Notes: a model not told the origin generated them from the letters alone. Positions 16,143 through 24,972 are shown, counted from the first letter of the stretch. The stretch: DNA of 64,000 nucleotides from Streptomyces sp. NBC_01669 (GCF_026339735.1 NZ_JAPEQG010000001.1:7556001-7620000), one strand, 5' to 3'. Numbers and translations: made by a program.

Positions 16143-17315
16143 ATGTCCGACCGTGCCCCGCAGTTGGTGGAGCGTCGTCTGCCCACCGAGGAGTCCAGGC
16201 AGCTCGTCGCGCTCGTCCGCGACATCGTCCAGCGGGAGATCGCGCCGAACGCGGCGGAGGAGGAGGACGCGGGCCGGTTCCCGCGCGAGGTCTTCACCCT
16301 GCTCTCCGAATCCGGACTGCTCGGTCTGCCGTACGACTCCGCCCACGGCGGCGGAGACCAGCCCTACGAGGTCTACCTCCAGGTGCTCGAAGAGCTCGCG
16401 GCCGCCCGGCTCACCGTCGGCCTCGGCGTCAGCGTCCACTCGCTCGCCTGCCACGCGCTCGCCGGATACGGCACCAAGGAGCAGCAGGCGGAACACCTGC
16501 CGGCGATGCTGGGAGGCGGCCTGCTGGGCGCCTACTGCCTCTCCGAGCCCGCCTCGGGCTCCGATGCGGCCTCGCTCCGCACGAAGGCCGTACGCGACGG
16601 CGACGACTGGGTCATCACCGGCACCAAGGCGTGGATCACCCACGGCGGTATCGCCGACTTCTACACGGTTCTGGCGAGGACCGGCGTCGAGGGTGCCCGC
16701 GGCATCACCGCCTTCCTCGTCCCCGGCGACGCCGAGGGGCTGAACGCGGCCCTCCCCGAGAAGAAGATGGGCATGAAGGGCTCGCCCACCGCCCAGCTGC
16801 ACTTCGACGGCGTACGGGTGCCGGATGCCCGCCGGATCGGTGAGGAAGGGCAGGGTTTCGCCATCGCCCTGTCCGCACTCGACTCCGGGCGGCTCGGCAT
16901 CGCAGCCTGCGCCATCGGCGTCGCGCAGGCGGCCCTGGACGAGGCCGTCGGATATGCCACCGGGCGGCAGCAGTTCGGCCGCCCCATCGCCGACTTCCAG
17001 GGGCTGAGGTTCATGCTCGCCGACATGGCCACCCAGATCGAGGCGGGCCGTGCGCTCTATCTGGAGGCGGCGAGGCTGCGCGACGCGGGCAGGCCGTTCT
17101 CCCGGCAGGCGGCCATGGCCAAGCTGTTCTGTACGGACACGGCCATGCGGGTCACCGTCGACGCCGTCCAGGTGCTCGGCGGCTACGGCTACACCCTCGA
17201 CTTCCCCGTCGAGCGGCTGATGCGCGAGGCCAAGGTGCTGCAGATCGTCGAGGGGACCAATCAGATTCAGCGCATGGTCATCGCGCGCCACCTCGCGGGT
17301 CCCGAGACTCGCTGA
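16143..17315 (+). CDS. Acyl-CoA dehydrogenase
   Basis: 390 aa, FAD enzyme that introduces the 2,3-double bond into acyl-CoA. Domain order is normal: helical N-terminus, the beta domain with YCLSEPASGSDAASL and WITHGG, and the C-terminal helical domain with GRQQFGRPIADFQ. The catalytic base Glu370 is in IVEGTNQIQR. AGGGAGGAGAG precedes ATG 16143. Substrate chain length or branching cannot be read from sequence. Confidence 0.92.
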   Translation: MSDRAPQLVERRLPTEESRQLVALVRDIVQREIAPNAAEEEDAGRFPREVFTLLSESGLLGLPYDSAHGGGDQPYEVYLQVLEELAAARLTVGLGVSVHSLACHALAGYGTKEQQAEHLPAMLGGGLLGAYCLSEPASGSDAASLRTKAVRDGDDWVITGTKAWITHGGIADFYTVLARTGVEGARGITAFLVPGDAEGLNAALPEKKMGMKGSPTAQLHFDGVRVPDARRIGEEGQGFAIALSALDSGRLGIAACAIGVAQAALDEAVGYATGRQQFGRPIADFQGLRFMLADMATQIEAGRALYLEAARLRDAGRPFSRQAAMAKLFCTDTAMRVTVDAVQVLGGYGYTLDFPVERLMREAKVLQIVEGTNQIQRMVIARHLAGPETR

Positions 17316-17589
17316 GGCGCAACGGCCGGTCCGACCACAGGGGCGTCGTCATGATCCGGTTCCACTCCTGGTCATGACGGCCCGGCAGGGTCCTGCCGGC
17401 GGACTCCCAATGGCTCAGCATCGCCCGGTAGATGGGCGGATCCGTCGTATGCGGCACCGCGCGCGGCGCTGACGGGGTGGACGCCGAGGGGGGCACCGGC
17501 TGCGAACCGGGCTGCGGAACCGATTCTTCGGGGGGCGGAGCGGCGAGACGGCGACGACCGGGGCCGGCCGTGGATTGCAGCAGGGTCAT
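17278..17589 (-). CDS. Hypothetical protein
   Basis: 103 aa, convergent with and overlapping the acyl-CoA dehydrogenase end by 38 nt. A Pro/Ser-rich N-terminal half precedes a better-conserved-looking segment (IYRAMLSHWESAGRTLPG, then HDQEWNRIMTTPLW) that reminds me of small streptomycete proteins of unknown function. The ribosome site is poor, so the start is uncertain. I do not recognise a family. Confidence 0.5.
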   Translation of the reverse strand: MTLLQSTAGPGRRRLAAPPPEESVPQPGSQPVPPSASTPSAPRAVPHTTDPPIYRAMLSHWESAGRTLPGRHDQEWNRIMTTPLWSDRPLRLSESRDPRGGAR

Positions 17590-17814
17590 GCCGGGCCAAC
17601 GCCGTGGGGCGGGGCCGGGTCACTGCTGCGAGGATTCGAGCGCCCGTTCGCCAGGGTCCCCTGCCGTGCGGGCGTGGCTCGATCGCGCGCACCACGTCGG
17701 CCCGGCCGTCGTGGTGCAGTACGTGTGTGCAGGGCGTCTGCCGGAGGAATCCGGCAGACGGAGAGTCGCCGCCCGTCACTGCCTTCGATACGCGTCAGGC
17801 GGCGTCAGGGCGTC

Positions 17815-18216
17815 TCAGGCGGCGTTGCGGCGGATCTGGTGCGGTACCCGCAGCGGGCGCGAACCCGCACCACCGGCGTGCGAGAACGGTTGCATCCTCC
17901 AGTCGAGCCCCTGCGGGAGCGTCAGCAGCAGTCCCATCTCCTGTTCCTGGAGCTCGAGCGACTCGTCGGCCGGACGTGCCTGCGCGGCGTCGCGACCGGT
18001 TCCGGCGCACACCGTGAGGACGAACGGGTTCCACGGCGTCGGGCACAGCGCGTGTTCCGGCAGCACATCCTCGTCGGCCAGCAGCGCGATCGGCTGCGCA
18101 CAGTCCGGGCAGATCACCCGGTACATCTCAAAAGTGTCGTACGCGTCGGGAGCGGAGTCCTCGACGGGTTCAACAGGCTCCGGTTCGGTACGTCCGGTGA
18201 GCTTCAGGCTCTGCAT
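17815..18216 (-). CDS. Conserved hypothetical protein with a cysteine-rich motif
   Basis: 133 aa from ATG 18216 (GGGAGAA upstream). An acidic N-terminus is followed by a possible small metal site, VICPDCAQPIALL ... HALCPTPWNPFVLTVC, and an acidic helix rich in Glu. The C-terminus is basic. It is divergent from the Lrp gene and may share its control region. I do not recognise a functional family; a zinc-ribbon-like fold is only a guess. Confidence 0.65.
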   Translation of the reverse strand: MQSLKLTGRTEPEPVEPVEDSAPDAYDTFEMYRVICPDCAQPIALLADEDVLPEHALCPTPWNPFVLTVCAGTGRDAAQARPADESLELQEQEMGLLLTLPQGLDWRMQPFSHAGGAGSRPLRVPHQIRRNAA

Positions 18217-18384
18217 GGAGATTCTCCCCCTCGGGTGGGCCGGCAAGGCGCCACGGCCTCGACCACAGCAAGCACTTCCCGTCGCGCATCCGCCGTAACC
18301 GCGAGGTCGTCGACTACCCATCCGTAAACCTGTGGCATTCGTCACATGCCCCCTGCAGGTGCCCTGTTCGGGGCCCCTACGACT

Positions 18385-18413
18385 GTGCCTGGAGGGACCT
18401 GGGGCCATAGGTT
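18385..18413 (+). promoter_or_regulatory. Promoter of the Lrp gene, probably leaderless
   Basis: A TAGGTT -10 box (18408-18413) ends 7 nt before ATG 18421, so transcription would begin at or next to the start codon. The -35 region (about 18385-18390) is weak. No ribosome site lies in the 20 nt before the ATG, consistent with a leaderless message. Confidence 0.45.
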
Positions 18414-18420
18414 GATCCGC

Positions 18421-18861
18421 ATGGAGGAGCTGGACCGTCAGATTGTGGAGTTGCTCGTCAAGGACGGGCGGATGAGCTACACCGACCTGGGCAAGGCCAC
18501 GGGCCTGTCCACCTCGGCCGTTCATCAGCGAGTCCGTCGGCTGGAGCAGCGCGGGGTGATCCGGGGCTATGCCGCGGTCGTCGACCCCGAAGCCGTCGGG
18601 CTGCCCCTCACCGCGTTCATCTCGGTGAAACCGTTCGACCCGAGCGCGCCGGACGACATCGCCGAGCGGCTCGCCGGTGTACCGGAACTTGAGGCGTGCC
18701 ACAGCGTCGCGGGCGACGAGAACTACATCCTCAAGGTGCGCGTCGCGACCCCGCTCGAGCTCGAGCATCTGCTGACCCGGATCCGCTCGCTGGCCGGGGT
18801 CTCCACCCGCACCACCGTCGTCCTCTCCACCCCGTACGAGGCACGCCCCCCGCAGATCTGA
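18421..18861 (+). CDS. Lrp/AsnC family transcriptional regulator
   Basis: 146 aa. The N-terminal winged helix (DRQIVELLVKDGRMSYTDLG then TSAVHQRVRRLEQRGVI) is followed by the AsnC/RAM effector domain (about residues 65-140, HSVAGDENYILKVR). Normal family length when started at ATG 18421; an upstream in-frame ATG at 18346 adds unconserved residues. Members sense amino acids or related compounds. The downstream amidohydrolase and upstream 133-aa gene are possible targets. Confidence 0.88.
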   Translation: MEELDRQIVELLVKDGRMSYTDLGKATGLSTSAVHQRVRRLEQRGVIRGYAAVVDPEAVGLPLTAFISVKPFDPSAPDDIAERLAGVPELEACHSVAGDENYILKVRVATPLELEHLLTRIRSLAGVSTRTTVVLSTPYEARPPQI

Positions 18862-18869
18862 GGGGGGCG
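18844..18869 (+). terminator. Hairpin over the Lrp stop codon
   Basis: CGCCCCCC (18844-18851) pairs with GGGGGGCG (18862-18869) around the TGA of the Lrp gene. An 8-bp GC stem without a U-tract is a plausible terminator or 3'-end stabiliser. Confidence 0.5.
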
Positions 18870-18907
18870 CGGACGGCACCGCTCCGTACAAGGGCGAGAC
18901 TGGTGCC

Positions 18908-20554
18908 ATGACCGAGAGCACCGCCCCCCAGAGCGAACACCGCACCGTGCTGCTGCGCGGTGGAGACGTCCACAGCCCCGCCGATCCCTTCGCCACCGCC
19001 ATGGTCGTCGAACGCGGCCATGTCGCCTGGGTGGGGTCGGAAGGGGCCGCCGACGCCTTCGCGAGCGGCGTCGACGAAGTGATCGACCTCGAAGGGGCCC
19101 TGGTCACTCCCGCGTTCACCGACGCCCACGTCCACACCACCTCGACCGGCCTCGCCCTCACCGGACTGGACCTCGCGGGCGCCCGCACCCTCGCCGAGGC
19201 CCTCGGCCTCGTACGCGCGTACACGGCCGCGCACCCCACGGACCGGGTCGTCCTCGGACATGGCTGGGACGCCACGCGCTGGCCGGAGCAGCGGCCTCCG
19301 TCGCGTGCCGAGCTCGACGCCGCGGCCGGCGGCCGGCCGCTCTATCTGCCCCGGATCGATGTGCACTCCGCCGTCGTCACGACCGCCCTCCTCGATCTGG
19401 TTCCCGGCGTCACCGCACTGGCCGGCTACCGCCCCGACGCCCCGCTGACCGGCGCCGCCCACCACGCCGTGCGCTCCGCCGCCCATGGCGCGATCTCGCC
19501 GCAGCAACGTGCCGAGGCGCAGCGTGCCGCCCTGGACCACGCCGCCTCGCTCGGCATCGGCACCCTTCACGAGTGCGGCGGACCCGACATCTCCGACGAG
19601 GAGGACTTCACCGCCCTGCTGAAGCTCGCCGCCGGGCGGCTGGGACCGCGGGTCTTCGGCTACTGGGCCGAGCAGGTCGCGGACGAGAAGGATGCCCTCA
19701 GGATCCGTGAACTCGGCGCGATCGGCGCGGCCGGTGACCTGTTCGTCGACGGTTCCCTCGGCTCGCACACCGCGTGCCTGCACGAGCCCTACGCCGACGG
19801 ACCGGCCGGCGGCAGGGGCGCCGCCCACCTGGACACCGCGCAGATCGCCGCCCATGTCACCGCCTGCACAGAGGCCGGTCTGCAGGCCGGTTTCCACGCC
19901 ATCGGCGACGCGGCGGTCTCCGCCGTCGTGGCAGGGGTCCGGGCCGCATCCGAGACGCTCGGGCTGTCCCGGATCCGGGCCGCACGCCATCGCGTCGAGC
20001 ACGCGGAGATGCTCACCCCCGAGACGATCGCCGGTTTCGCGGAGCTGGGTCTGACCGCCTCGGTCCAGCCCGCCTTCGACGCCGCCTGGGGCGGCGAGGA
20101 CGGCATGTACACCCAGCGGCTCGGCGCCGACCGGGCCCGCACCCTGAACCCGTACGCGGGCCTCCTGCGGGCCGGTGTGCCCCTTGCCTTCGGCTCGGAC
20201 AGCCCGGTGACCCCGCTGGACCCGTGGGGGACCGTACGGGCCGCTGCGTTCCACCGGACGCCGGAGCACCGGATCTCCGTGCGGGCCGGCTTCACCGCGC
20301 ACACCAGGGGCGGCTGGCGGGCCGTCGGCCGCGACGACGCGGGCACCCTCGTTCCCGGCGCCCCCGCCGACTACGCGGTCTGGCGCACCGAGGAGCTCGT
20401 GGTCCAGGCCCCGGACGACCGGGTCGCCCGCTGGTCGACCGACCCGAGGTCCGGGACGCCCGGCCTGCCGGATCTCACCCCGGGCGGCGACCTCCCGGTC
20501 TGTCTGCGGACCGTGATCTTCGGACAAACTGTCTACGTGCGGCCGAACGAGTGA
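18908..20554 (+). CDS. YtcJ-like metal-dependent amidohydrolase (amidohydrolase_3)
   Basis: 548 aa, 46 nt after the Lrp gene. The composite amidohydrolase fold shows the metal-binding H74-V-H76 in FTDAHVHTTSTG, a central EDF/HRVEHAEM segment, FHAIGDAAV and the C-terminal GSDSPVTPLDPWGTVRAA. This subgroup hydrolyses N-formyl or exocyclic amide substrates; the substrate here is unknown. Gene order suggests possible control by the Lrp protein (inference). Confidence 0.85.
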   Translation: MTESTAPQSEHRTVLLRGGDVHSPADPFATAMVVERGHVAWVGSEGAADAFASGVDEVIDLEGALVTPAFTDAHVHTTSTGLALTGLDLAGARTLAEALGLVRAYTAAHPTDRVVLGHGWDATRWPEQRPPSRAELDAAAGGRPLYLPRIDVHSAVVTTALLDLVPGVTALAGYRPDAPLTGAAHHAVRSAAHGAISPQQRAEAQRAALDHAASLGIGTLHECGGPDISDEEDFTALLKLAAGRLGPRVFGYWAEQVADEKDALRIRELGAIGAAGDLFVDGSLGSHTACLHEPYADGPAGGRGAAHLDTAQIAAHVTACTEAGLQAGFHAIGDAAVSAVVAGVRAASETLGLSRIRAARHRVEHAEMLTPETIAGFAELGLTASVQPAFDAAWGGEDGMYTQRLGADRARTLNPYAGLLRAGVPLAFGSDSPVTPLDPWGTVRAAAFHRTPEHRISVRAGFTAHTRGGWRAVGRDDAGTLVPGAPADYAVWRTEELVVQAPDDRVARWSTDPRSGTPGLPDLTPGGDLPVCLRTVIFGQTVYVRPNE

Positions 20555-20663
20555 CGTCCCGACATTTCGTACCGCCGATCGAAGGCGCCCCCGCTTCCCC
20601 GCGACCTGCGTATCTCCGGTACTGACCAGGCAACTTCGGTAAACATCGCAGGTCAGACGGGTA

Positions 20664-20694
20664 TTGACAGGAGGCGCCCACGGGCCGGTAGGTT
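20664..20694 (+). promoter_or_regulatory. Promoter candidate with a long leader before the mannosyltransferase
   Basis: TTGACA (20664-20669) and TAGGTT (20689-20694) are separated by 19 nt, slightly long. In the 527-nt gap 20555-21081 this is the only clear signal. It would give a leader of about 380 nt before GTG 21082. The rest of the gap is GC-rich with small hairpins and no credible reading frame or known riboswitch. Confidence 0.45.
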
Positions 20695-21081
20695 CGGCCG
20701 AGTCCACCACAGGACGTCCGACCGGTTAAACCTCCACGCAGTCGTCGAACGCCGCTGGGTCATGGGGTGGTGTGCCGCACCGGCGCACCACCACTGACAG
20801 CCAGGTTCAGCGCCCGCGCCTCGGGGGCGAGGGAAGGTGTGAACCGGACGGCGGGTGTGACCCGGGTGGGGCCCGGACGTTCAGTAGACAACGGCTCTCG
20901 GTCGACCCGCAGCCAGCGGGCCCCAGGTCGGCCCGAAGGGCGCCGGGCCCCGATCCGCAGTTCTGTCCGTACTTTCCTCCTTCTGTCCGGGCGCTTGCCC
21001 GACAGGTGCCTACCGCGTCGGCCTCCGGCCCTGATGCGATCGATATGGTGTGCATCTGTGTACGGACGTGAGGGGCAGTAA

Positions 21082-21849
21082 GTGAACGACGGCGGTCAGA
21101 GGCGATACGGCCCGCTCGGCAGAGCCTTGGTGATCATCCCGACCTACAACGAGGCCGAGAACATCAAGCCGATCGTCACCCGGGTGCGCGCCGCGGTACC
21201 GGACGCGGACATCCTGGTCGCCGACGACAACAGTCCCGACGGCACGGGGAAGATCGCCGACGAGCTCGCCGCCGCCGACAGTCACGTCCAGGTCCTGCAC
21301 CGCAAGGGCAAGGAAGGGCTCGGCGCCGCCTACCTCGCCGGGTTCCGCTGGGGCATCGACCACGGTTACGGCGTCCTCGTGGAGATGGACGCCGACGGCT
21401 CCCACCAGCCCGAGGAACTGCCCCGGCTGCTCACCGCCCTCAAGGGTGCCGACCTGGTGCTCGGCTCCCGCTGGGTGCCGGGCGGGCGCGTGGTCAACTG
21501 GCCCAAGTCCCGCGAGATGATCTCCCGTGGCGGCAGCACCTACTCCCGGCTGCTCCTCGGACTGCAGACCAGGGACGTCACCGGCGGCTACCGGGCCTTC
21601 CGGGCGGAGACCCTGAAGGGGATCGGCCTCGACGAGGTCGCCTCCCAGGGGTACTGCTTCCAGGTCGACCTGGCCCGTCGCACCATCGACGCGGGATACC
21701 ACGTCGTCGAGGTCCCGATCACCTTCGTCGACCGCGAGATCGGTGACTCCAAGATGAGCCGCGACATCCTCGTCGAGGCACTGTGGCGGGTCACGGCCTG
21801 GGGCGTCACCGCCCGTACGAACCGGGTCCTGGGCCGCAAGTCCTCCTGA
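21082..21849 (+). CDS. ppm1: Polyprenol monophosphomannose synthase (GT2)
   Basis: 255 aa, GTG start with GAGGGGCAG upstream. GT2 signature regions are all present: VIIPTYNEAENI at the N-terminus, ADDNSPDGTG, the DXD-type EMDADGSHQPEELPRL, and GSRWVPGG with the acceptor region DVTGGYRAFR. It transfers mannose from GDP-mannose to polyprenyl phosphate, supplying mannose for protein O-mannosylation and lipoglycans. It is the catalytic domain alone, without the fused apolipoprotein N-acyltransferase found in some actinobacteria. Confidence 0.9.
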   Translation: MNDGGQRRYGPLGRALVIIPTYNEAENIKPIVTRVRAAVPDADILVADDNSPDGTGKIADELAAADSHVQVLHRKGKEGLGAAYLAGFRWGIDHGYGVLVEMDADGSHQPEELPRLLTALKGADLVLGSRWVPGGRVVNWPKSREMISRGGSTYSRLLLGLQTRDVTGGYRAFRAETLKGIGLDEVASQGYCFQVDLARRTIDAGYHVVEVPITFVDREIGDSKMSRDILVEALWRVTAWGVTARTNRVLGRKSS

Positions 21850-21896
21850 TCACCCCCTTATCCCGCTTGGACGTCCGTCCAGGCACACTGGGGACC

Positions 21897-22487
21897 ATGA
21901 CGACCGGCACCCCGCCCCCGACCGCACCGAGGCGCTCGCGCGCCCGTACCTTCGTCCCCCTCGCCATCGCCGCCTGGGCAGTGCTGGAGATCTGGCTGCT
22001 GACCCTGGTGGCGGACGTGGCGGGCGGGTTCACCGTGCTGCTGCTCCTGATCGGGGGCGTCGTGCTCGGGGCCGTGGTGATGAAGGCAGCCGGCCGCCGG
22101 GCCTTTCGCAACCTCACCGAGACGCTCCAGCAGATGCCGGGCCGGCCCGGCGAGGCCGCGGCGCCGTCCACCGCCCCGTCGGGCAGCAAGGGCAATGGCT
22201 TCCTGATGCTCGGTGGGCTGCTGCTCATCATCCCGGGGATGATCTCCGACATGGCGGGACTCCTGCTGCTGGTGCCGCCGGTCCGCGCGACGCTCGGCCG
22301 GTACGCGGAGCGGTCCCTGGATCGCCGTATGCGCACCGCGTCCCCCGGCAGCCTCTCCGATGCGTTCCAGCAGGTCCGGATCCACCGTCCGGACGGAAAG
22401 GTCGTCCAGGGCGAGGTCATCCGCGACACGGAGACTCGGCCGGGCCCGCGCCCCGACAGCGGCCCGCGTCCCCCGCTCACCCCCTGA
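21897..22487 (+). CDS. FxsA-like membrane protein
   Basis: 196 aa. Three to four hydrophobic segments with the family pattern VLEIWLLTLVADVAGG and GLLLIIPGMISDMAGLLLLVPPVR, then a basic cytoplasmic tail. FxsA in E. coli suppresses F-plasmid exclusion of phage T7; the actinobacterial role is unknown. The ATG at 21897 follows TGGGGACC. Its TGA (22485-22487) is exactly the left target duplication of the MITE-like element. Confidence 0.85.
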   Translation: MTTGTPPPTAPRRSRARTFVPLAIAAWAVLEIWLLTLVADVAGGFTVLLLLIGGVVLGAVVMKAAGRRAFRNLTETLQQMPGRPGEAAAPSTAPSGSKGNGFLMLGGLLLIIPGMISDMAGLLLLVPPVRATLGRYAERSLDRRMRTASPGSLSDAFQQVRIHRPDGKVVQGEVIRDTETRPGPRPDSGPRPPLTP

Positions 22488-22650
22488 GAGCCTGTCGGGT
22501 GACCTCTGATCGGGCGGCCACGCCCTGGCACGCACGCTTCCCGCGTTGCCGAAATGTCCTCGTAGCGGAGCTACGAGGACATCCCGCCGCCTTGGAATCG
22601 CACGCACCAGACCGCGTCCGCTATCCGATCGAAGGTCACCCGACAGGCTC
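22488..22650. mobile_element. 163-bp MITE-like element
   Basis: Perfect 18-bp terminal inverted repeats, GAGCCTGTCGGGTGACCT at 22488-22505 and its complement at 22633-22650, with pairing continuing imperfectly for about 8 more bases (GATCGG). Flanks carry a 3-bp direct repeat TGA (22485-22487 and 22651-22653), a likely target duplication that includes the fxsA stop. The centre is a perfect 13-bp hairpin (22554-22566 with 22570-22582). It has no reading frame. A parent transposase must act in trans; an IS5-like parent is only a guess from TIR style and duplication length. Confidence 0.85.
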
Positions 22651-22835
22651 TGAGCGGGTCCTCGTCCGAAACCGCACCTGAACGGGCCCCCGTCCGAACG
22701 GCTGTCCTCGGTCGCCGGACGGGCTCGAGTTCCCCCTGTCCGGCATGCACGCCCGGGACGGAGAAATCAAACCCGAACGCCGCTCGGCGACGGAAGAGCA
22801 GGCCGCGGGACGCCCCCCGGCACCCAGCAGGACGC

Positions 22836-22889
22836 GACGGAGCCGCGGGCCGTGACACACACCGGTGTGTCACGGCCCGCGGCTCCGTC
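22836..22889 (-). terminator. rbpA: Very strong 24-bp terminator downstream of rbpA
   Basis: A perfect 24-bp stem (22836-22859 with 22866-22889) and a CACCGG loop lie 20 nt after the rbpA stop on the minus strand. Between it and the MITE (22651-22835) I see nothing recognisable. Confidence 0.85.
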
Positions 22890-22908
22890 TCTCTGCGGTG
22901 TCGCGCGG

Positions 22909-23283
22909 TCAGGCAGACTTCCTGCTGTCCCGCGGGTGCACGGCAATGTTCATGGCTCCGGAGCGCAGAACCGCCAGCCTTTCGGCCAGCACCTCCTCAA
23001 GCTCCTCGCGTGTGCGCCGCTCCATGAGCATGTCCCAGTGCGTACGCGCAGGCTTGCCCTTCTTCTCCTCGGGGCCATCCCCGTCCACCAGGAGTGCCAT
23101 GGCGCCGCACGCCTTGCACTCCCACTCCGGCGGAATTTCCGCCTCTACCGAGAACGGCATCTCAAATCGATGTCCGTTCTGGCATGCGTACTCCACCGCC
23201 TGGCGCGGGGCCAGATCGATGCCGCGGTCCGTCTCGTAGCTGGTAACCACGAGTCGCGTGCCGCGGAGAGCTCGCTCACTCAT
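22909..23283 (-). CDS. rbpA: RNA polymerase-binding protein RbpA
   Basis: 124 aa, normal length. RbpA binds the principal sigma factor and core polymerase and stabilises open promoter complexes in actinobacteria. The N-terminal tail (MSERALRGTRLVVTSYETD), the core domain with its cysteine pair (YACQNGHRF and CKACGAMALL), a basic linker (KKGKPARTHWDMLMERR) and the sigma-interaction helix (EELEEVLAERLAVLR) are all visible. It is monocistronic, between a SigR-type promoter and a strong terminator. Confidence 0.97.
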   Translation of the reverse strand: MSERALRGTRLVVTSYETDRGIDLAPRQAVEYACQNGHRFEMPFSVEAEIPPEWECKACGAMALLVDGDGPEEKKGKPARTHWDMLMERRTREELEEVLAERLAVLRSGAMNIAVHPRDSRKSA

Positions 23284-23344
23284 GAATCGTGCCTCCCGGG
23301 CTTGTCGCCCACAGGACAGGTGTCGCTGTCGTCGTCATCCGGTC

Positions 23345-23370
23345 AACGTCCGGTCGGCGGTAAAGATTCC
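23345..23370 (-). promoter_or_regulatory. rbpA: SigR-type promoter of rbpA
   Basis: Minus strand: GGAAT (23370-23366), exactly 18 nt, then GTT (23347-23345). This is the consensus of the thiol-oxidative-stress sigma factor SigR, and rbpA is a known SigR target in S. coelicolor. The predicted start lies about 55 nt before the ATG. Confidence 0.85.
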
Positions 23371-23414
23371 CGTTGCCGGTCATGCGTCGCCCGTCGTGCC
23401 GCTGCTTTTTCAGG

Positions 23415-23470
23415 GTTGGGTACCCAACATTGCCCGGTTTGTCACATTCGGCAGAAGTTGTCACCCAACG
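23415..23470. promoter_or_regulatory. GTTGGGT-type palindromes upstream of the rbpA promoter
   Basis: GTTGGGTACCCAAC (23415-23428) is a perfect 14-bp palindrome. A related imperfect copy, GTTGTCACCCAAC, lies at 23458-23470, and TTGTCAC occurs twice in between. The pair sits 45-100 nt upstream of the SigR -35, so it may be an operator for rbpA or part of a second promoter. No regulator assigned. Confidence 0.4.
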
Positions 23471-23547
23471 GTTTGGCTTCTTCCACTCGCAGTAACGGTC
23501 CTCCGGGCAGGCCAAAGGCGTACACTACCGGCCTTTCACTTCAACGT

Positions 23548-24924
23548 CTAAATCCGTTCAGGAACGGGATTCCCCGCAGCCGCAACGGCCTGCCGTACGG
23601 GCACCCTCGCGAGCAGCACGGAACCGACCGCGAAGAAGATCACCAAAGAGATGATCGCATCCCGGTAGCTGCCGGTCAGCTGATACGCGAGACCGAACAC
23701 CAGTGGCCCCAGCCAGCTCAGTCCGCGGTCGCTCATCTCGTACGCGGAGAAGTACTCCGCCTCCTTGCCGCGGGGCACCAGATGCGAGAACAGCGAGCGG
23801 GACAGTGCCTGGCTGCCGCCGAGGACCAGGCCGATCGCCGAGGCCAGCAGATAGAAGAAGACCGGGGCGTCCGAGGGCAGGAAGTATCCGGCGACGAGGA
23901 TCAGGGTCCAGACGACGAGCGAGGCCAGGATCGTGCGCTTCGCGCCGTACACCCGTGCCAGCCGGCCCATGCCCAGGGCCCCGGCCACCGCCAGCACCTG
24001 CACCAGCAGCACGGCCGTGATCAAGGATGTCTGGTCGAGGCCCAGCTCCTCGGAGCCGTACACCGACGCCTGAGAGATCACCGTCTGGATGCCGTCGTTG
24101 TAGACCAGATAGGCGAGCAGGAACGAGAGCGTGAGCGGATGGCGGCGCATGTCGCGCAGGGTCGCGAGCAGTTGCCGCCAGCCGGAGCCGACCGCGCCCT
24201 CACCGCCCGGTGCCACCTGCCGGTCACGCAGCCGTCGCAGCGGTACGACCGTGAAGGCTCCCCACCAGACCCCCGCCGACGCGAGGCAGATCCGTACCGC
24301 GTCGGACTCGGAGAGACCGAATGAATCGTGGCCCGTGTAGAGGACCAGATTGAGGACGAGGACGAGCGCCCCCGACGTGTAGCCGAAGGCCCAGCCCCGG
24401 GACGAGACGGCGTCGCGTTCTTCGGGCTCGGCGATCTGCGGGAGATACGCGTTGTAGAGCACCATCGACACCGAGATCGACGCGTTCGCCACGATCAGCA
24501 GGAACGCACCCAGCAGGTAGCGGTGACCGTCCAGGAAGAACATCCCGGTCGTCGCGGCCGCCCCCACGTACGCGGCGGCCGCCAGCAGGGGCTTCTTGCG
24601 GCCCGTTCGGTCGGCGGCGGCGCCCGCGATCGGCATCACCACCACCGCCACCACGACGGACATCGAGACCGCGTAGGCGAAGAGCGAACCCGCGCGCACC
24701 GGGATGCCGAGCGGGTGCACGAAACCGTCGGCGTCGGCGGCGGCCTTGGCGATCGACGTCAGATAGGGGCCGAGAAACACGGTGAGAACGCTGGTCGAGT
24801 AGACCGAACACGCGAAGTCGTAGAAGTACCAGCCGCGTTGTTCGCGTCTGCGGTCCGCGGCGTCGGCACCGTCGTTGGTGCGTTCCGGCGTCGGTTCAGC
24901 GGTGTCGGCGGTCTCGGCGCTCAA
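23548..24924 (-). CDS. MFS transporter, UMF1/Atg22-like
   Basis: 458 aa, 12 predicted membrane spans. The start WYFYDFACSVYSTSVLTVF and the loop GAAADRTGRKKPLL fit the unknown-major-facilitator 1 family related to yeast Atg22 amino-acid effluxers. The N-terminal 30 residues are acidic and cytoplasmic. It precedes rbpA by 264 nt on the same strand but rbpA has its own promoter. Substrate unknown. Confidence 0.85.
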   Translation of the reverse strand: MSAETADTAEPTPERTNDGADAADRRREQRGWYFYDFACSVYSTSVLTVFLGPYLTSIAKAAADADGFVHPLGIPVRAGSLFAYAVSMSVVVAVVVMPIAGAAADRTGRKKPLLAAAAYVGAAATTGMFFLDGHRYLLGAFLLIVANASISVSMVLYNAYLPQIAEPEERDAVSSRGWAFGYTSGALVLVLNLVLYTGHDSFGLSESDAVRICLASAGVWWGAFTVVPLRRLRDRQVAPGGEGAVGSGWRQLLATLRDMRRHPLTLSFLLAYLVYNDGIQTVISQASVYGSEELGLDQTSLITAVLLVQVLAVAGALGMGRLARVYGAKRTILASLVVWTLILVAGYFLPSDAPVFFYLLASAIGLVLGGSQALSRSLFSHLVPRGKEAEYFSAYEMSDRGLSWLGPLVFGLAYQLTGSYRDAIISLVIFFAVGSVLLARVPVRQAVAAAGNPVPERI

Positions 24925-24972
24925 CCCGCACCCCCCTCGTATCTCCCCGTGGGGACGCCGCCGGGCCCGGCG

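Noticed and set aside
17372..17779. 135-aa minus frame overlapping the 103-aa hypothetical
   Set aside because: Composition typical of a shadow (His/Arg/Ala-rich), no ribosome site; the other frame has the more protein-like C-terminal segment.
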